Of a stretch of 64,000 nucleotides of DNA, positions 49,833 through 58,294 are shown one piece after another. The first letter of the stretch is position 1; each line of letters opens with the position of its first letter. The position numbers were made by a program, and so were the translations under genes. The DNA comes from JADJPO01 sp963825645 (GTDB lineage: Bacteria > Actinomycetota > Actinomycetes > Actinomycetales > Kineosporiaceae), in contig CAWGTT010000003.1 in the NCBI GenBank assembly GCA_963825645.1, forward strand, positions 62,001 through 126,000, given 5' to 3'. The notes below the pieces were generated by a model. The model made no database searches, had not been told where the DNA came from, and was given only the letters and a program-made list of their open reading frames with translations.

Positions 49833-50549
49833 ATGAAGACCGTTAGTCGCATCGTCGCAACCTCCGCTGTCGCCGCCCTGGCCCTGTCCACCGTTGGTGC
49901 CACCAGCGCGAGCGCTCACTCGAACCGCGACCACAAGAGCGGCCACAAGTCGTCCAGTCACCACAAGGCGCACAGTCACCACAAGGCGCACGCCAAGAAG
50001 GCACCGCCCATGAAGCTGGGCAACCGCAGCCTCGCCACCGTGCTGACGTCGGACGGCAACAAGTTCGACCGGAACTGGAAGGACTACGACATCCTCACCG
50101 AGGCGGTTCTGGCCGTTCTGGCGGCCAAGCCCAACAGCCCGGTGAAGGTCCTGACCGACGGAAAGACGCCGGTGACGGTGTTCGCGCCCGACGACCGGGC
50201 CTTCAAGCGCCTGGCCCAGGACGTCACCAAGAAGCGGTACAACAGCGAGAAGGCGGTCTTCAACGCGGTGGCCGGCCTGGGCATCGACACGGTCGAGACG
50301 GTCCTGCTCTACCACGTCGTCCCGGGTGCGACGATCACTGCCAAGCAGGCCCTGGCCTCGAACGGGGCCAAGCTCACGATGGCGAACAAGGGCACCGTGA
50401 CGGTGAAGGTCCGTAAGGGCAAGATCCAGCTGATCGATGCCGACCGCAACGACCGTAACGCTGTCGTCAACGTGCCCGACATCAACAAGGGCAACAAGCA
50501 GATCGCGCACGGCGTCACCCAGGTGCTGCGCCCGATCGATCTCCCCTGA
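49833..50549 (+). CDS. Secreted fasciclin (FAS1) domain protein
   Basis: A 238-residue exported protein. Residues 1-28 form a signal peptide (ending SASA-HS). A His/Lys/Ser-rich linker (residues ~29-60, with repeated HHKAH) follows, then one FAS1 domain with the H1/H2-type motifs TVFAPDDRAFKRL and LLYHVVPGATI and a C-terminal HGVTQVLRPI. FAS1 domains mediate adhesion. No lipobox or LPXTG anchor is seen, so it is released or held by its basic linker, which could also bind metal. ATG 49833 has AGGGGA about 9 bases upstream. The upstream region carries a SigK-like promoter. Confidence 0.93.
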   Translation: MKTVSRIVATSAVAALALSTVGATSASAHSNRDHKSGHKSSSHHKAHSHHKAHAKKAPPMKLGNRSLATVLTSDGNKFDRNWKDYDILTEAVLAVLAAKPNSPVKVLTDGKTPVTVFAPDDRAFKRLAQDVTKKRYNSEKAVFNAVAGLGIDTVETVLLYHVVPGATITAKQALASNGAKLTMANKGTVTVKVRKGKIQLIDADRNDRNAVVNVPDINKGNKQIAHGVTQVLRPIDLP

Positions 50550-50564
50550 TCCGACTGACATCTC

Positions 50565-50599
50565 GCGCGGCGGCGGTGGCTCCGGCCCCGCCGCCGCGC
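50565..50599. terminator. 12-bp GC hairpin after the fasciclin gene
   Basis: GCGCGGCGGCGG (50565-50576) pairs perfectly with CCGCCGCCGCGC (50588-50599) around an 11-base loop, starting 15 bases after the stop. No U-tract follows, as is typical of actinobacterial terminator-like hairpins. Confidence 0.6.
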
Positions 50600-50698
50600 C
50601 GTTCGGTCGACTCCCCCGTGGGCCGAGAATCCTCGCACCCCTACCTGCGAGCCCGACCTCGCGGTCTCCACGAGCGACATCACGATCGATCTCATCAA

Positions 50699-50772
50699 GA
50701 TCCCATCGAGTGTCGACAGATGGCTGCCAAGTCAGCCCTCTGAACAGCCATTCGTCGACACTCGCGGGGATC
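50699..50772. repeat. 28-bp imperfect inverted repeat between convergent genes
   Basis: Arms 50699-50726 and 50745-50772 pair at 24 of 28 positions with an 18-base loop, in the gap between the fasciclin gene and the convergent GDPD gene. The outer part reads GATCCCCGCGAGTG on the minus strand, close to the GATCCCGGCGAGTG core of the repeats at 5612-5730, which also lie between convergent genes. It may be a dispersed intergenic repeat or a bidirectional terminator. Confidence 0.75.
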
Positions 50773-50803
50773 CTGGCCGCGGGCGCTCGTCAGGAGGCGC
50801 TCG

Positions 50804-51565
50804 TCAGTGCCACTGCCCCCGCTCGGTGAGCACCTTTTTGAGCACGGGCGGCCGGTCGGTCATGATCCCGTCGACGCCCAGGTCGAGCAGGCGATGCATC
50901 TCCTCCGGATCGTCGATCGTCCAGACGTGCACCTGCAGGCCGCGCCGGTGGCCACGGGCCACGGACCGTGGGTTCACGACGCTGCGCCCATTGTGCGTGA
51001 CGGGGACCTGGGCAGCGAGAGCTGCTGTATGCCAGGGAACCCCGAACACCAGGGCGGCGACCCCGCGGGGGCCGAGGCTGGTGCACAGGTCCGCGCCGAG
51101 GTGGCGGCGGATCCGGCGCAACCGAGCGTCGCTGAAGGCGCCGACGCAGACCCGGTCCAGCGCCGCACAGCGGTTCAGAATGTCCACCAATGCGTTCACC
51201 GCGGCGTCCGACTTGCAGTCGATGTTGACCCGTAGATCGGGCCAGGCGCCGAGCAGGTCCTCCAGGAGCGGGATAGGCGCGCTGGCGTGCACCCTCGCCG
51301 CGCGTACCTCGATCCACGGCAGCTCCCCGATGCGCCCGGGGCGGCCGCAGGTGCGCTGCAGGTCCTCGTCGTGGAAAGCGACCAGCACGCCGTCCGCAGT
51401 GACGTGGACGTCGGTCTCGACATAGCGGTACCCGAGCCCTACCGCGTACTCGAAGGCCGGCATCGTGTTCTCCGGCGCGTCGCTCGCGCCGCCGCGGTGT
51501 GCGAAGGGGATCGGGCCGGGCCAGTCCAGGAACGGATGCCGCGCTGCAGCAGACGAGGGGGCCAC
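50804..51565 (-). CDS. Glycerophosphodiester phosphodiesterase
   Basis: A 253-residue GDPD-fold enzyme. Catalytic and metal residues are visible in FAHRGGASDAPENT (His-Arg and Glu), YVETDVHVTADG, AFHDEDLQRT and NIDCK; the C-terminal VWTIDDPEEMHRLLDLGVDGIMTD is typical. It hydrolyses glycerophosphodiesters to glycerol-3-phosphate and an alcohol. No signal peptide is seen, so it should act in the cytoplasm. The GTG at 51565 follows a TAGGAT box by 6 bases. The PAS-domain gene lies 43 bases upstream on the same strand. Confidence 0.93.
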   Translation of the reverse strand: MAPSSAAARHPFLDWPGPIPFAHRGGASDAPENTMPAFEYAVGLGYRYVETDVHVTADGVLVAFHDEDLQRTCGRPGRIGELPWIEVRAARVHASAPIPLLEDLLGAWPDLRVNIDCKSDAAVNALVDILNRCAALDRVCVGAFSDARLRRIRRHLGADLCTSLGPRGVAALVFGVPWHTAALAAQVPVTHNGRSVVNPRSVARGHRRGLQVHVWTIDDPEEMHRLLDLGVDGIMTDRPPVLKKVLTERGQWH

Positions 51566-51571
51566 GGAGGA

Positions 51572-51577
51572 ATCCTA
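51572..51577 (-). promoter_or_regulatory. -10-like TAGGAT for leaderless GDPD gene
   Basis: TAGGAT on the minus strand ends 6 bases before the GTG at 51565. Confidence 0.5.
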
Positions 51578-51608
51578 GGATCGGCGCGCCCGGTGAGGTA
51601 GGAGCCGG

Positions 51609-53069
51609 TCAGCGCCAGATCGGGACCGGTGCGCTGGCCCGGGCGCGGGCGCGGGCCAACGCGATGTCGAGGGCGGCCGCCCTCGACAGCGACGAGACCG
51701 CCGGCGAGGCGGGGGAGTAGCCGGCCCCGGCCCGGATCCGACGCAGGTGGGGCTCGAGCACCGCCCGGTCCACAGGGGAGACCGAACCGTGGCACTGGGC
51801 GGCCAGGGACTCCAGGTAGGCCAGTTGGTCAGTGGCCGCGTCGAGCTGGATGTCGATCGGCCCGAGGTGCTCGGCGACCGCGGCGCCCTGGCGCCGCCGC
51901 AGGACCATGATCCGCCACTGGCCCAGGAAGGTTCGGAAGTCCTGCATCAAGGCGACGGCGTCGCCGATCCGTCCTGCGAGCGTCTTCAGCGACTCGTTGG
52001 CCTCGTCGACGGCCTCGGCCATGGCCGCCACACCGTCGTCGACGGCATCACACAACCGGGGGACCTCGGCCAGGGAGCTGGCTGGGGCCGCGCCGTCGAC
52101 GACCTCGGCGGCCAAGGCGCCGACCATCTCGGTGTGCAGGCAGGCCAGCCCGATTCGGAACCCGAGGCCGCCGACGTCGTGACGCAGGGCTGTCAGGTCG
52201 TTGGCCAGCCGTTCCAGGGCCTGCACGGCACTGGCCATCGGCTGCCTCATCACGCGGGCGACGTTGAGCAGCACCGGGCTCTGCACGGCGACCCCGGTCG
52301 ACGCCGTCCGAGCCGCTTCGACGGCGCGCTGCAGGCTGAGGGCGTGGCCGAGTACGGCATCGGTTGCCGGGCCCAGCCGCGCCGCAAGCTGCTGGTAGCC
52401 GTCGAGCCGGTCGAGCGTGCCCTCAAGCTGGTCGTAGAGGTGCTCGGCGCCCTGGAGGATCTCGGCGAGGTGGCCCCTGGCCTGGGCTCGGGCGAAGACG
52501 GTGGCCAGTGGCCGACCGCGTGCCGCCACTTCGCCCGTCAGGGCCGCGCTCATGAAGTCGTCGTAGTCGGCGAAGCCGAGATCGGCGAGGTGGCGCTCGA
52601 TCTCGCCCGCGCCGGCGGCGGTCACCGCAGGCCCCGACATGCTGTGGTCGGCCGCAAGCGCGCGTTCGTGTCGGACGACCTGCTCGTACACGCTGACCGC
52701 GGCTGTGGCCAGCGGTCCGGCGGGCGCCACCCGTACGGACAGGAAGTCCTCGCCCAGCGGGGTCACGGTCGCGAAGACGCGGTAGGTGGCGCCGTCCCTG
52801 GCCCGGTTCGTCACGTAGGCGGCCACGGGGCGGCCACTGAGCAACCGGTCCCACATGAGCCGGAACACTCCGGCGGGCATCTGCGGGTGGCGGACGTGGT
52901 GGTGGGGGGAGCCGACCGACTCGTCGGTGTGGTGGCCACAGATGCGCTCGAAGACCGAGTTGCCGTCCGTGATGAGGCCTCGCCGGTCCGCGGTGGAGAA
53001 GAGCAGCTCGTGGGGAGCGACTCGGTGCTCGGGGCGCGGCGCCGCGGTCCTGGACGTCCTCAGTGTCAT
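51609..53069 (-). CDS. Aer-type PAS domain protein lacking an MCP signalling tip
   Basis: A 486-residue soluble protein. The N-terminal PAS domain (residues ~20-120) is close to the FAD-binding redox-sensing PAS of the Aer aerotaxis receptor: LLFSTADRRGLITDGNS, then HVRHPQMPAGVFRLMWDRL and YRVFATVTPLGEDF. The remaining ~360 residues are helical, Ala/Leu-rich and coiled-coil-like. There is no HAMP domain, membrane helix or the conserved hairpin tip of chemoreceptors, so it is not an MCP. A single-chain redox sensor with an unknown output is the best reading. ATG 53069 fits the family start. The 236-base upstream gap holds a small dyad CAATG-TGT-CATTG (53118-53130). Confidence 0.8.
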   Translation of the reverse strand: MTLRTSRTAAPRPEHRVAPHELLFSTADRRGLITDGNSVFERICGHHTDESVGSPHHHVRHPQMPAGVFRLMWDRLLSGRPVAAYVTNRARDGATYRVFATVTPLGEDFLSVRVAPAGPLATAAVSVYEQVVRHERALAADHSMSGPAVTAAGAGEIERHLADLGFADYDDFMSAALTGEVAARGRPLATVFARAQARGHLAEILQGAEHLYDQLEGTLDRLDGYQQLAARLGPATDAVLGHALSLQRAVEAARTASTGVAVQSPVLLNVARVMRQPMASAVQALERLANDLTALRHDVGGLGFRIGLACLHTEMVGALAAEVVDGAAPASSLAEVPRLCDAVDDGVAAMAEAVDEANESLKTLAGRIGDAVALMQDFRTFLGQWRIMVLRRRQGAAVAEHLGPIDIQLDAATDQLAYLESLAAQCHGSVSPVDRAVLEPHLRRIRAGAGYSPASPAVSSLSRAAALDIALARARARASAPVPIWR

Positions 53070-53117
53070 GACATCAGAGTGTGCACCTTTGGTGGCTGTA
53101 CGTATAGCAATCACGCA

Positions 53118-53130
53118 CAATGTGTCATTG
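53118..53130. promoter_or_regulatory. Small dyad in the gap upstream of the PAS gene
   Basis: CAATG-TGT-CATTG is a short inverted repeat in a locally AT-richer stretch (53095-53145) where the promoter of the PAS gene is expected. No gene was seen in 53070-53305. Confidence 0.3.
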
Positions 53131-53305
53131 ACCTTGCCATTGCACGACCGGTGGGACTGGTTCCGTTCGTCGTCTACGTGCGGGCGAGCCACATCCGCGG
53201 GCCCTCTCGACGGCGAGTCCTGCGTGCGGCCGCCGGGGGAGCGGAGATGCTGGCCGGGCGCCGGTGCCGACGTGGCACCGAGCCGCCTCGTCGCAGAGGT
53301 GCAGG

Positions 53306-54889
53306 TCAGCCCCTGGGCAGCACCCGCCGGCGGAAGCCGATGAAGGCCAGGCCCACCAGTGCCGCGGAGAGGCCGGCCAGGACGGCGAGTGCCACGCCTT
53401 CGACGGGGCCCTGAGGCGGGTTGCCGACGTGGGTCGTCGCGGCCAGGTCGAGCACCCAACCGGGCAGCTGCAGGCCGGCCCCCAGGAAGGCGATGAACGT
53501 CGTCGCCGCATAGGCCGCCCAGGCCAGCGGGAAAGCACGCGGGCGCAGCCCGAACAGGGCCAGGGCAAGCCCGCCCAGGACCAGCTCGGCCGGCAGATAC
53601 GCCATGCCGGCGCCGATGATCGGACCAACGCCGCTGGAGCTGCCGATCGACCAGGCCGTCGCCAACGCGAGGACGACCGAGCTGACCAGAACGACGATGA
53701 CCAGGCCGCCCAGGATGACGACCCCGTGGGCGGCGAGCCAGCGCAGCCGCGACAACGTCCCGGCGAGTCGGGGCTCGAGCCGCCCCTCGGTCTCCTCCGC
53801 GCGCAACGTGCCCACGGCCTGGACGACATACCCGGCGGCGATGATGGCGACGTAGAGCTGGGTCACCGCGACGAAGGCGTCCTCGGGCCGCCCCCCAGAG
53901 ACGCTGATGAACTTGCCCAGCTCGGGGTTGCCGGCCACGGCGTCGATGAACGCCTGGGCGAGCGAGCCCATCATCGCGGCGAGGATCACCGCGCCGGCGA
54001 GCCAACCGAGCACGGCGGGCCGATGGATCCACGTGGCCAGGCCGACCGCGCTACGCAGCCAGCCTGACGCATGTGCCGGCCCCGCCCCGCCCCGAATCAG
54101 CGCGCTACCGAGGTCACGCCGTGCAGCGAGCCATACCGCAGCACCGGCCAGGGCCCCGCCGATGAGAAGCGGTACGAGCAGGGCCCACCAGCGGGTCGGG
54201 CCGAACGGGGCGGCCTTCTCGGCCCAGCCGAGAGGGGAGAGCCAGGTGATCCAGGTCTTCGTCACGTCGCCGACCCCGCGCAGGAGGTAGGCCGCGGCGA
54301 GGACGATGAGGGACCACGTGTAGACGCCACGGGAATGGAGCGTGACCTGGGCGAGCAGGGCAGCCATGCCCGCGAAGACGAACGCGAGGGCACCGAGCGA
54401 GGCGGAGTACAGGACCGATCCTTCGAGCGGGACACCTGCGGCGACCAGCCCGACCGAGAAGGCCATCGACGTGACAAGGATCGCCGTCACCGCCACGACG
54501 AGCGCCGACAGGGCCGGGACGTGCCGCGCGATCCGTCCCCCGAGGAGCGCCTCGAGCCGCCCTGCCTCCTCCTCCCGGCGCGTGGCGCGTGCCACGAGGC
54601 TGATCCCTACCAGCGGCATGAGGAAGGCCGCGAGGAAGCCGAACTCGTCCTGGATGACTCCGCCGAGGCTGTCGATGCCTTCCACCTTTCCGTTGATCGC
54701 GACGAGCGCGCTCCCGGCGGTCACGGCCGCGGCATACGAGTGGATCTTCTCGGGGGTGTCGTAGAGCCCGGCGATCGACGCGGCCGTACCGATCATGCTG
54801 GCCACGAGTGCGACGATCCAGACGAGGGTGCCGCGCCCGTGCGTGCGCCACTGGATGGCGAGCATCGGGCGCAGGCCGACGGCGCTCAT
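53306..54889 (-). CDS. ABC transporter permease, polyketide-antibiotic exporter type
   Basis: A 527-residue membrane protein with about twelve hydrophobic helices in two similar halves, each with a TRREEEAGRLEALL- or RAEETEGRLEPRL-like cytoplasmic motif. This is the hallmark of the permeases annotated as exporters of polyketide antibiotics (TnrB3/COG3559 type). It should work with the ATPase encoded directly upstream (4-base overlap) to expel a drug-like or lipid molecule. Third gene of the TetR-ABC operon. No antibiotic biosynthesis cluster is in the window. Confidence 0.9.
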   Translation of the reverse strand: MSAVGLRPMLAIQWRTHGRGTLVWIVALVASMIGTAASIAGLYDTPEKIHSYAAAVTAGSALVAINGKVEGIDSLGGVIQDEFGFLAAFLMPLVGISLVARATRREEEAGRLEALLGGRIARHVPALSALVVAVTAILVTSMAFSVGLVAAGVPLEGSVLYSASLGALAFVFAGMAALLAQVTLHSRGVYTWSLIVLAAAYLLRGVGDVTKTWITWLSPLGWAEKAAPFGPTRWWALLVPLLIGGALAGAAVWLAARRDLGSALIRGGAGPAHASGWLRSAVGLATWIHRPAVLGWLAGAVILAAMMGSLAQAFIDAVAGNPELGKFISVSGGRPEDAFVAVTQLYVAIIAAGYVVQAVGTLRAEETEGRLEPRLAGTLSRLRWLAAHGVVILGGLVIVVLVSSVVLALATAWSIGSSSGVGPIIGAGMAYLPAELVLGGLALALFGLRPRAFPLAWAAYAATTFIAFLGAGLQLPGWVLDLAATTHVGNPPQGPVEGVALAVLAGLSAALVGLAFIGFRRRVLPRG

Positions 54890-55854
54890 CGGCTCGCCCC
54901 TGCCGTCGTCGTTGCGGCCCCCTCGGGTGCAGCCTCATCGTCGCTGTCGATCGGGTCCCCGTAGTTGCGCAGGAACAGCGCGTTGAGGCTGGGTGGGGTG
55001 ACGGTGAGGGTGTGGATGCTGGCTGCGTGCAGCCGCCCGATGGCGGCGTCGAGATGCTCGGCATCGATGCTGAAGCGGGTGTCCATGTAGCCGTCGAACC
55101 GCTCCGCGCCGTAGTCGGCCACCCCGGGCGCAGTATCCAGGCCCCCCGGGTCGTCCACGGTCACGGCATGCACCATCGTGCGGCTGTGGCGTCGCAGGTC
55201 GGCGAGAGTGCCCGTCGTCACGGAGCGGCCGCGGCGGATGATGCTCACCCGGTCGGCGAGGGCCTCGACCTCGCCGAGGATATGACTCGACAGGAGCACG
55301 GTGCAGCCCTGCTCGCGCCGTTCGCGGACGCACTGCTGGAAGGCCTGCTCCATCAGCGGGTCAAGACCGGCCGTGGGCTCATCGAGGACGAGCAGGTCGG
55401 CGTCGGTGCTGAGCGCGGCAATCAGAACGACCTTCTGGCGGTTGCCCTTCGAGTAGTCGCGGACCCGTTTGGTGGGGTCGAAGTCGAACCGGTCGACGAG
55501 CTGGTCGCGACGAGCCGACCGCACCCCGCCGTGGGTTGCGGCGAGCACCTCGAGGCACTGGCCCCCCGTGAGCCCCGGCCACAGACCGACGTCGCCGGCG
55601 ACGTAGGCCAGTCGTGCATGGAGCCGGGCGGCGTCGTGCCACGGGTCGCCGCCGAACAGCTCGACATGGCCGGCCGTGGCCCTGATCAGCCCCAGGACGA
55701 CCCGGATCGTGGTCGTCTTGCCTGCCCCGTTGGGGCCGAGAAACCCGTGGACCTCGCCAGGACGCACCTCGAGGTCCAGCCCGTCGAGTGCGCGCACCGG
55801 CCCGAACGTCTTCACCAGGGCCTCGGCGCGGATCACGGCGTCTGCGGTCGTCAT
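54886..55854 (-). CDS. ABC transporter ATP-binding protein
   Basis: A 322-residue ABC ATPase of drug-export type. Walker A GPNGAGKTTTIR is near residue 40. The signature reads YSKGNRQKV instead of LSGGQ, as is common in this exporter subgroup. Walker B LLVLDEPTAGLDP is followed by the H-loop SSHIL. The C-terminal ~100 residues are the extra domain usual in DrrA-like proteins. It begins one base after the TetR stop and overlaps the permease start by 4 bases, so the three genes form one translationally linked unit. Confidence 0.95.
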   Translation of the reverse strand: MTTADAVIRAEALVKTFGPVRALDGLDLEVRPGEVHGFLGPNGAGKTTTIRVVLGLIRATAGHVELFGGDPWHDAARLHARLAYVAGDVGLWPGLTGGQCLEVLAATHGGVRSARRDQLVDRFDFDPTKRVRDYSKGNRQKVVLIAALSTDADLLVLDEPTAGLDPLMEQAFQQCVRERREQGCTVLLSSHILGEVEALADRVSIIRRGRSVTTGTLADLRRHSRTMVHAVTVDDPGGLDTAPGVADYGAERFDGYMDTRFSIDAEHLDAAIGRLHAASIHTLTVTPPSLNALFLRNYGDPIDSDDEAAPEGAATTTAGASR

Positions 55855-55855
55855 G

Positions 55856-56503
55856 TCAGCTCTCCTCCCTTTCTCCTCTTTCTGAGCCGCGGAACGCGCC
55901 CCCGGCGTACAGGGTGGTGACCTCGTCCGCCCAACGGGCGACCCCTTCGGGGGTCAGTGGGTCGACGCCGATCACCGAGGCGATCTGGTCGCGCAGCAGG
56001 ATGAGCCCGAGGTCGTTGACGAGCAGGAACACGGCCCGGACGACCGGGTCGTCGCTGGGCGTGGCTGCCCCGACGGCGGCCATCGAGTCGAGGACTGCCT
56101 GCGTGGCGGCATACCAGCGACCGAACAGTGCGGCCGCCGCCGGGTCGTTCGTCAGCAGCAGCCGACGCAGATACGCCGGCAGGGGGGACCCCGGCGGGAA
56201 CCCGCGGGCGAAGGCCTGGGCGATCGAGCCGCCGTGCGAGCCGGTGAGCAGGTCTGCCAGCTCCTGGCCCTCGAGGCCCTCGAAGATCGCGTCGAAGGCC
56301 TGCGCAGCGTGGTCGTCGACGGCAGCCCGCAGCCCGTCCTTGCTCCGGAAGTGATGCAGGACCAGAGCGGCAGACACCCCCGCCTCGGCGGCGATCTCCC
56401 GCACGGTCACGACATCGGGCCCCCGCTCGGCGAAGAGCCGAAGGGCGGCGTTGCGGATCGTGGCTCGAGCCGTGAGGTCACCCTCGAGGGCTACTGAACT
56501 CAT
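55856..56503 (-). CDS. TetR family transcriptional regulator
   Basis: A 215-residue repressor. The helix-turn-helix region is at residues ~10-55 (IRNAALRLFAERGPDVVTVR ... AGVSAALVLHHFRSKDGL), followed by a helical ligand-binding domain like that of TetR_C regulators of efflux genes. It heads the operon with the ABC exporter, and its start codon lies inside a 38-base inverted repeat, which suggests autorepression that is relieved by an exported compound. ATG 56503 follows TAGTTT by 7 bases; no ribosome site is present. Confidence 0.93.
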   Translation of the reverse strand: MSSVALEGDLTARATIRNAALRLFAERGPDVVTVREIAAEAGVSAALVLHHFRSKDGLRAAVDDHAAQAFDAIFEGLEGQELADLLTGSHGGSIAQAFARGFPPGSPLPAYLRRLLLTNDPAAAALFGRWYAATQAVLDSMAAVGAATPSDDPVVRAVFLLVNDLGLILLRDQIASVIGVDPLTPEGVARWADEVTTLYAGGAFRGSERGEREES

Positions 56504-56530
56504 ATTCGGCAAACTAAACATAAGTTCAGT
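56493..56530. promoter_or_regulatory. TetR operator candidate overlapping start codon and promoter
   Basis: ACTGAACTCAT (56493-56503) and ATAAGTTCAGT (56520-56530) form an inverted repeat with 10 of 11 pairs and a 16-base centre. It spans the tetR ATG and the TAGTTT -10 box (56511-56516, minus strand), as expected of an autorepressor site. Confidence 0.65.
56511..56516 (-). promoter_or_regulatory. -10-like TAGTTT for leaderless tetR operon
   Basis: TAGTTT on the minus strand ends 7 bases before the ATG at 56503 and lies inside the operator candidate. Confidence 0.5.
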
Positions 56531-56634
56531 GGTCGTCAAGCCTCTGCGATGGAGACCACCAAGCGGGGGACCGCGAACAGGGCGGTCGGACCGGGTGACC
56601 TCCTGCCGTCCCCTCGTGAGGCAGGTCCTGATAC

Positions 56635-56653
56635 TTGACATAATGCACATTAT
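56635..56653. promoter_or_regulatory. TTGACA with overlapping palindrome ATAATG-CA-CATTAT
   Basis: A consensus -35 TTGACA (56635-56640) runs into a perfect dyad (56640-56653). It looks like a promoter/operator, but no intact gene follows. The first codons after it (GTG CGA GTG GTC GAG GTG, from 56658) recall the VRVVEV start of zinc-free quinone oxidoreductases, before the frame loses any likeness. Confidence 0.4.
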
Positions 56654-56754
56654 CGGCGTGCGAGTGGTCGAGGTGAGTCAGTTGAGAGAACTCGTCTGGC
56701 CGGTGTGGCCCAGCCCAACTCGGACGGTTTCGGGTGTGAGGCAGGGCGCCTGCG

Positions 56755-56901
56755 GTGCGACCCGAGTTGCTCGCGCTGCGCCAGCTCATTCTCGATACGG
56801 CCGACGCGATCGACGACGTCGGCCCCGTCGAGGAGACACTGAAGTGGGGGCAACCCAGCTATCTGACCAGCGAGACCAGAAGCGGAAGCACCATCCGAAT
56901 C
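56755..56901 (+). pseudogene. Truncated DUF1801 gene remnant
   Basis: This frame encodes 49 residues (RPELLALRQLILDTADA, then ETLKWGQPSYLTSETRSGST) that match the central part of DUF1801 (YdhG-like) proteins closely. The family start and the C-terminal half are missing; after IRI at 56901 the translation in all three frames is unrelated. No start codon with a ribosome site is present. It lies in the 516-base gene-poor stretch 56504-57019 with an orphan promoter-like dyad, so this looks like the scar of a deletion. Confidence 0.7.
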
Positions 56902-57019
56902 GCTCCGACCGGATCCAGGTCCAGGAACTCGATTCAGCAGGACCCCTCATCCGCTTGCCGATCGCGACGCCCCCCTTCGGCCGATTCAGTCCGGCCCGCG
57001 GGAGGCCGTTACCCAGAGC

Positions 57020-58258
57020 GTGGACGGCGGTCGGTACCGCCTCCTGGTGGCCACGGGCACCGGGGGGCCCAGGAGGGTGCTCCCCCTGGTCGTCGCACTC
57101 CTCACCTCGATCGTGCTCGCCCCCGGCGCCGCGGCCGACTCCTCCCCCGGTCCCGGACCGGGAACCACATCTCCGGGTTCGTCGTCGTTGTCAGAGCTGC
57201 GCGACTCGGTCGCCGAGCAGTCCGAGGAGGTGCAGGCCGCCCGGGATGAGCTGACCGCCTCCGCCCAGGCTGCCGCCCGGGCGCTGGAGGCCTACAGCGT
57301 GGCCGTCCAGGCATACCAGGTCGCTCACGACGAACAGCGCCGTTCCGAGCGCGCGCTGGTCATCGCAGAGCAGGAGCTGACCCGCAGCCGTGTCGAGCTG
57401 GGCCGCTGGGCCCGCCAGGCCTACTACGCGGGGTCCGGACTGGCGACCAACCCCTCTTTGGTCACCTTGCTCGGCGGCACCGGCGACGACGTCACCTACT
57501 CTCAGCGGCTGCTGGCATCGGTCGGCACCCGCCGCGAACGCGCGGTCGACGCCACCGTGCAGGCTCTGTCGGTGCAGCGGGCGGCGGCCGGCACCGCGCA
57601 GCGCGCCGAACAGGCCGCCCAGTCATCGCTCGAGCGGGCCGAGCAGCTGCGAAGCGCCCGCGACGGCGCGGTGACCGCACAGCGCGCCACGTTGGCCCGG
57701 CTGGAAGCGCAGCTGCAGAGCGCCCAGGACGTCGCGACCCAGGCCGAGGCGCAGGCGCTGCGGCTGGCCCAGGCCCGGGCCTACGCCCGCCAGTCTGCGG
57801 GTGGGGCTGGCGACAACGCGGTGACCGGGCCGGTCGGCACCTGTGCCGGCGGCCAGACGACGCTGTACGCCAACGGTGAGATCCCGCTCGACGCGCTCTG
57901 CCCACTGTGGGCCGCGCCCGGCCAGTACCTGCGGGCCGACGCCGCCTACGCTTTCGACCAGCTCAGTACCGCCTACGCCCGACAGTTCGGACGGCCGATC
58001 TGCGTCACCGACTCCTATCGCTCCTACGCCGAGCAGGTTGCGGTCAAGGCCGCCAAGCCCGGCCTGGCGGCGACGCCGGGCACCAGCAACCACGGTTGGG
58101 GAACCGCGGTCGACCTGTGCGGTGGAATCCAGTCCTACGACAGCGAGGAGCATCGGTGGCTCTCTGTCAACGCCCCCGCTTTCGGCTGGTTTCTCCCCTC
58201 TTGGGCCGACCGGAACGGCTCCAAACCCGAGCCGTGGCACTGGGAGTTCGGCGGCTGA
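57020..58258 (+). CDS. Secreted M15 (VanY-like) D-alanyl-D-alanine carboxypeptidase with coiled coil
   Basis: A 412-residue exported protein. A signal peptide (residues ~1-40) is followed by ~215 residues of Ala/Gln/Arg-rich coiled coil (residues ~55-265), as in wall hydrolases and their regulators, then a C-terminal VanY/M15 metallopeptidase domain: CVTDSYRSYAEQ, the zinc motif SNHGWGTAVDLCGG and EPWHWEF. It trims the terminal D-Ala of peptidoglycan stems. Three cysteines in the catalytic part may form disulfides. The GTG at 57020 is uncertain; GTG 57047 is an alternative. It directly follows the decayed region. Confidence 0.88.
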   Translation: MDGGRYRLLVATGTGGPRRVLPLVVALLTSIVLAPGAAADSSPGPGPGTTSPGSSSLSELRDSVAEQSEEVQAARDELTASAQAAARALEAYSVAVQAYQVAHDEQRRSERALVIAEQELTRSRVELGRWARQAYYAGSGLATNPSLVTLLGGTGDDVTYSQRLLASVGTRRERAVDATVQALSVQRAAAGTAQRAEQAAQSSLERAEQLRSARDGAVTAQRATLARLEAQLQSAQDVATQAEAQALRLAQARAYARQSAGGAGDNAVTGPVGTCAGGQTTLYANGEIPLDALCPLWAAPGQYLRADAAYAFDQLSTAYARQFGRPICVTDSYRSYAEQVAVKAAKPGLAATPGTSNHGWGTAVDLCGGIQSYDSEEHRWLSVNAPAFGWFLPSWADRNGSKPEPWHWEFGG

Positions 58259-58294
58259 GCCTCGCAGAACGTTCGGGCCCGTCATGATGTGCCG

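Noticed and set aside
51609..54032. Upstream extension of the PAS protein frame to 54032
   Set aside because: It crosses the permease gene and an intergenic region; the PAS protein begins naturally at ATG 53069.
56451..57254. Plus-strand open frame through the decayed region
   Set aside because: It crosses the tetR operator and the remnant and continues into the M15 gene in another frame; no coherent protein.
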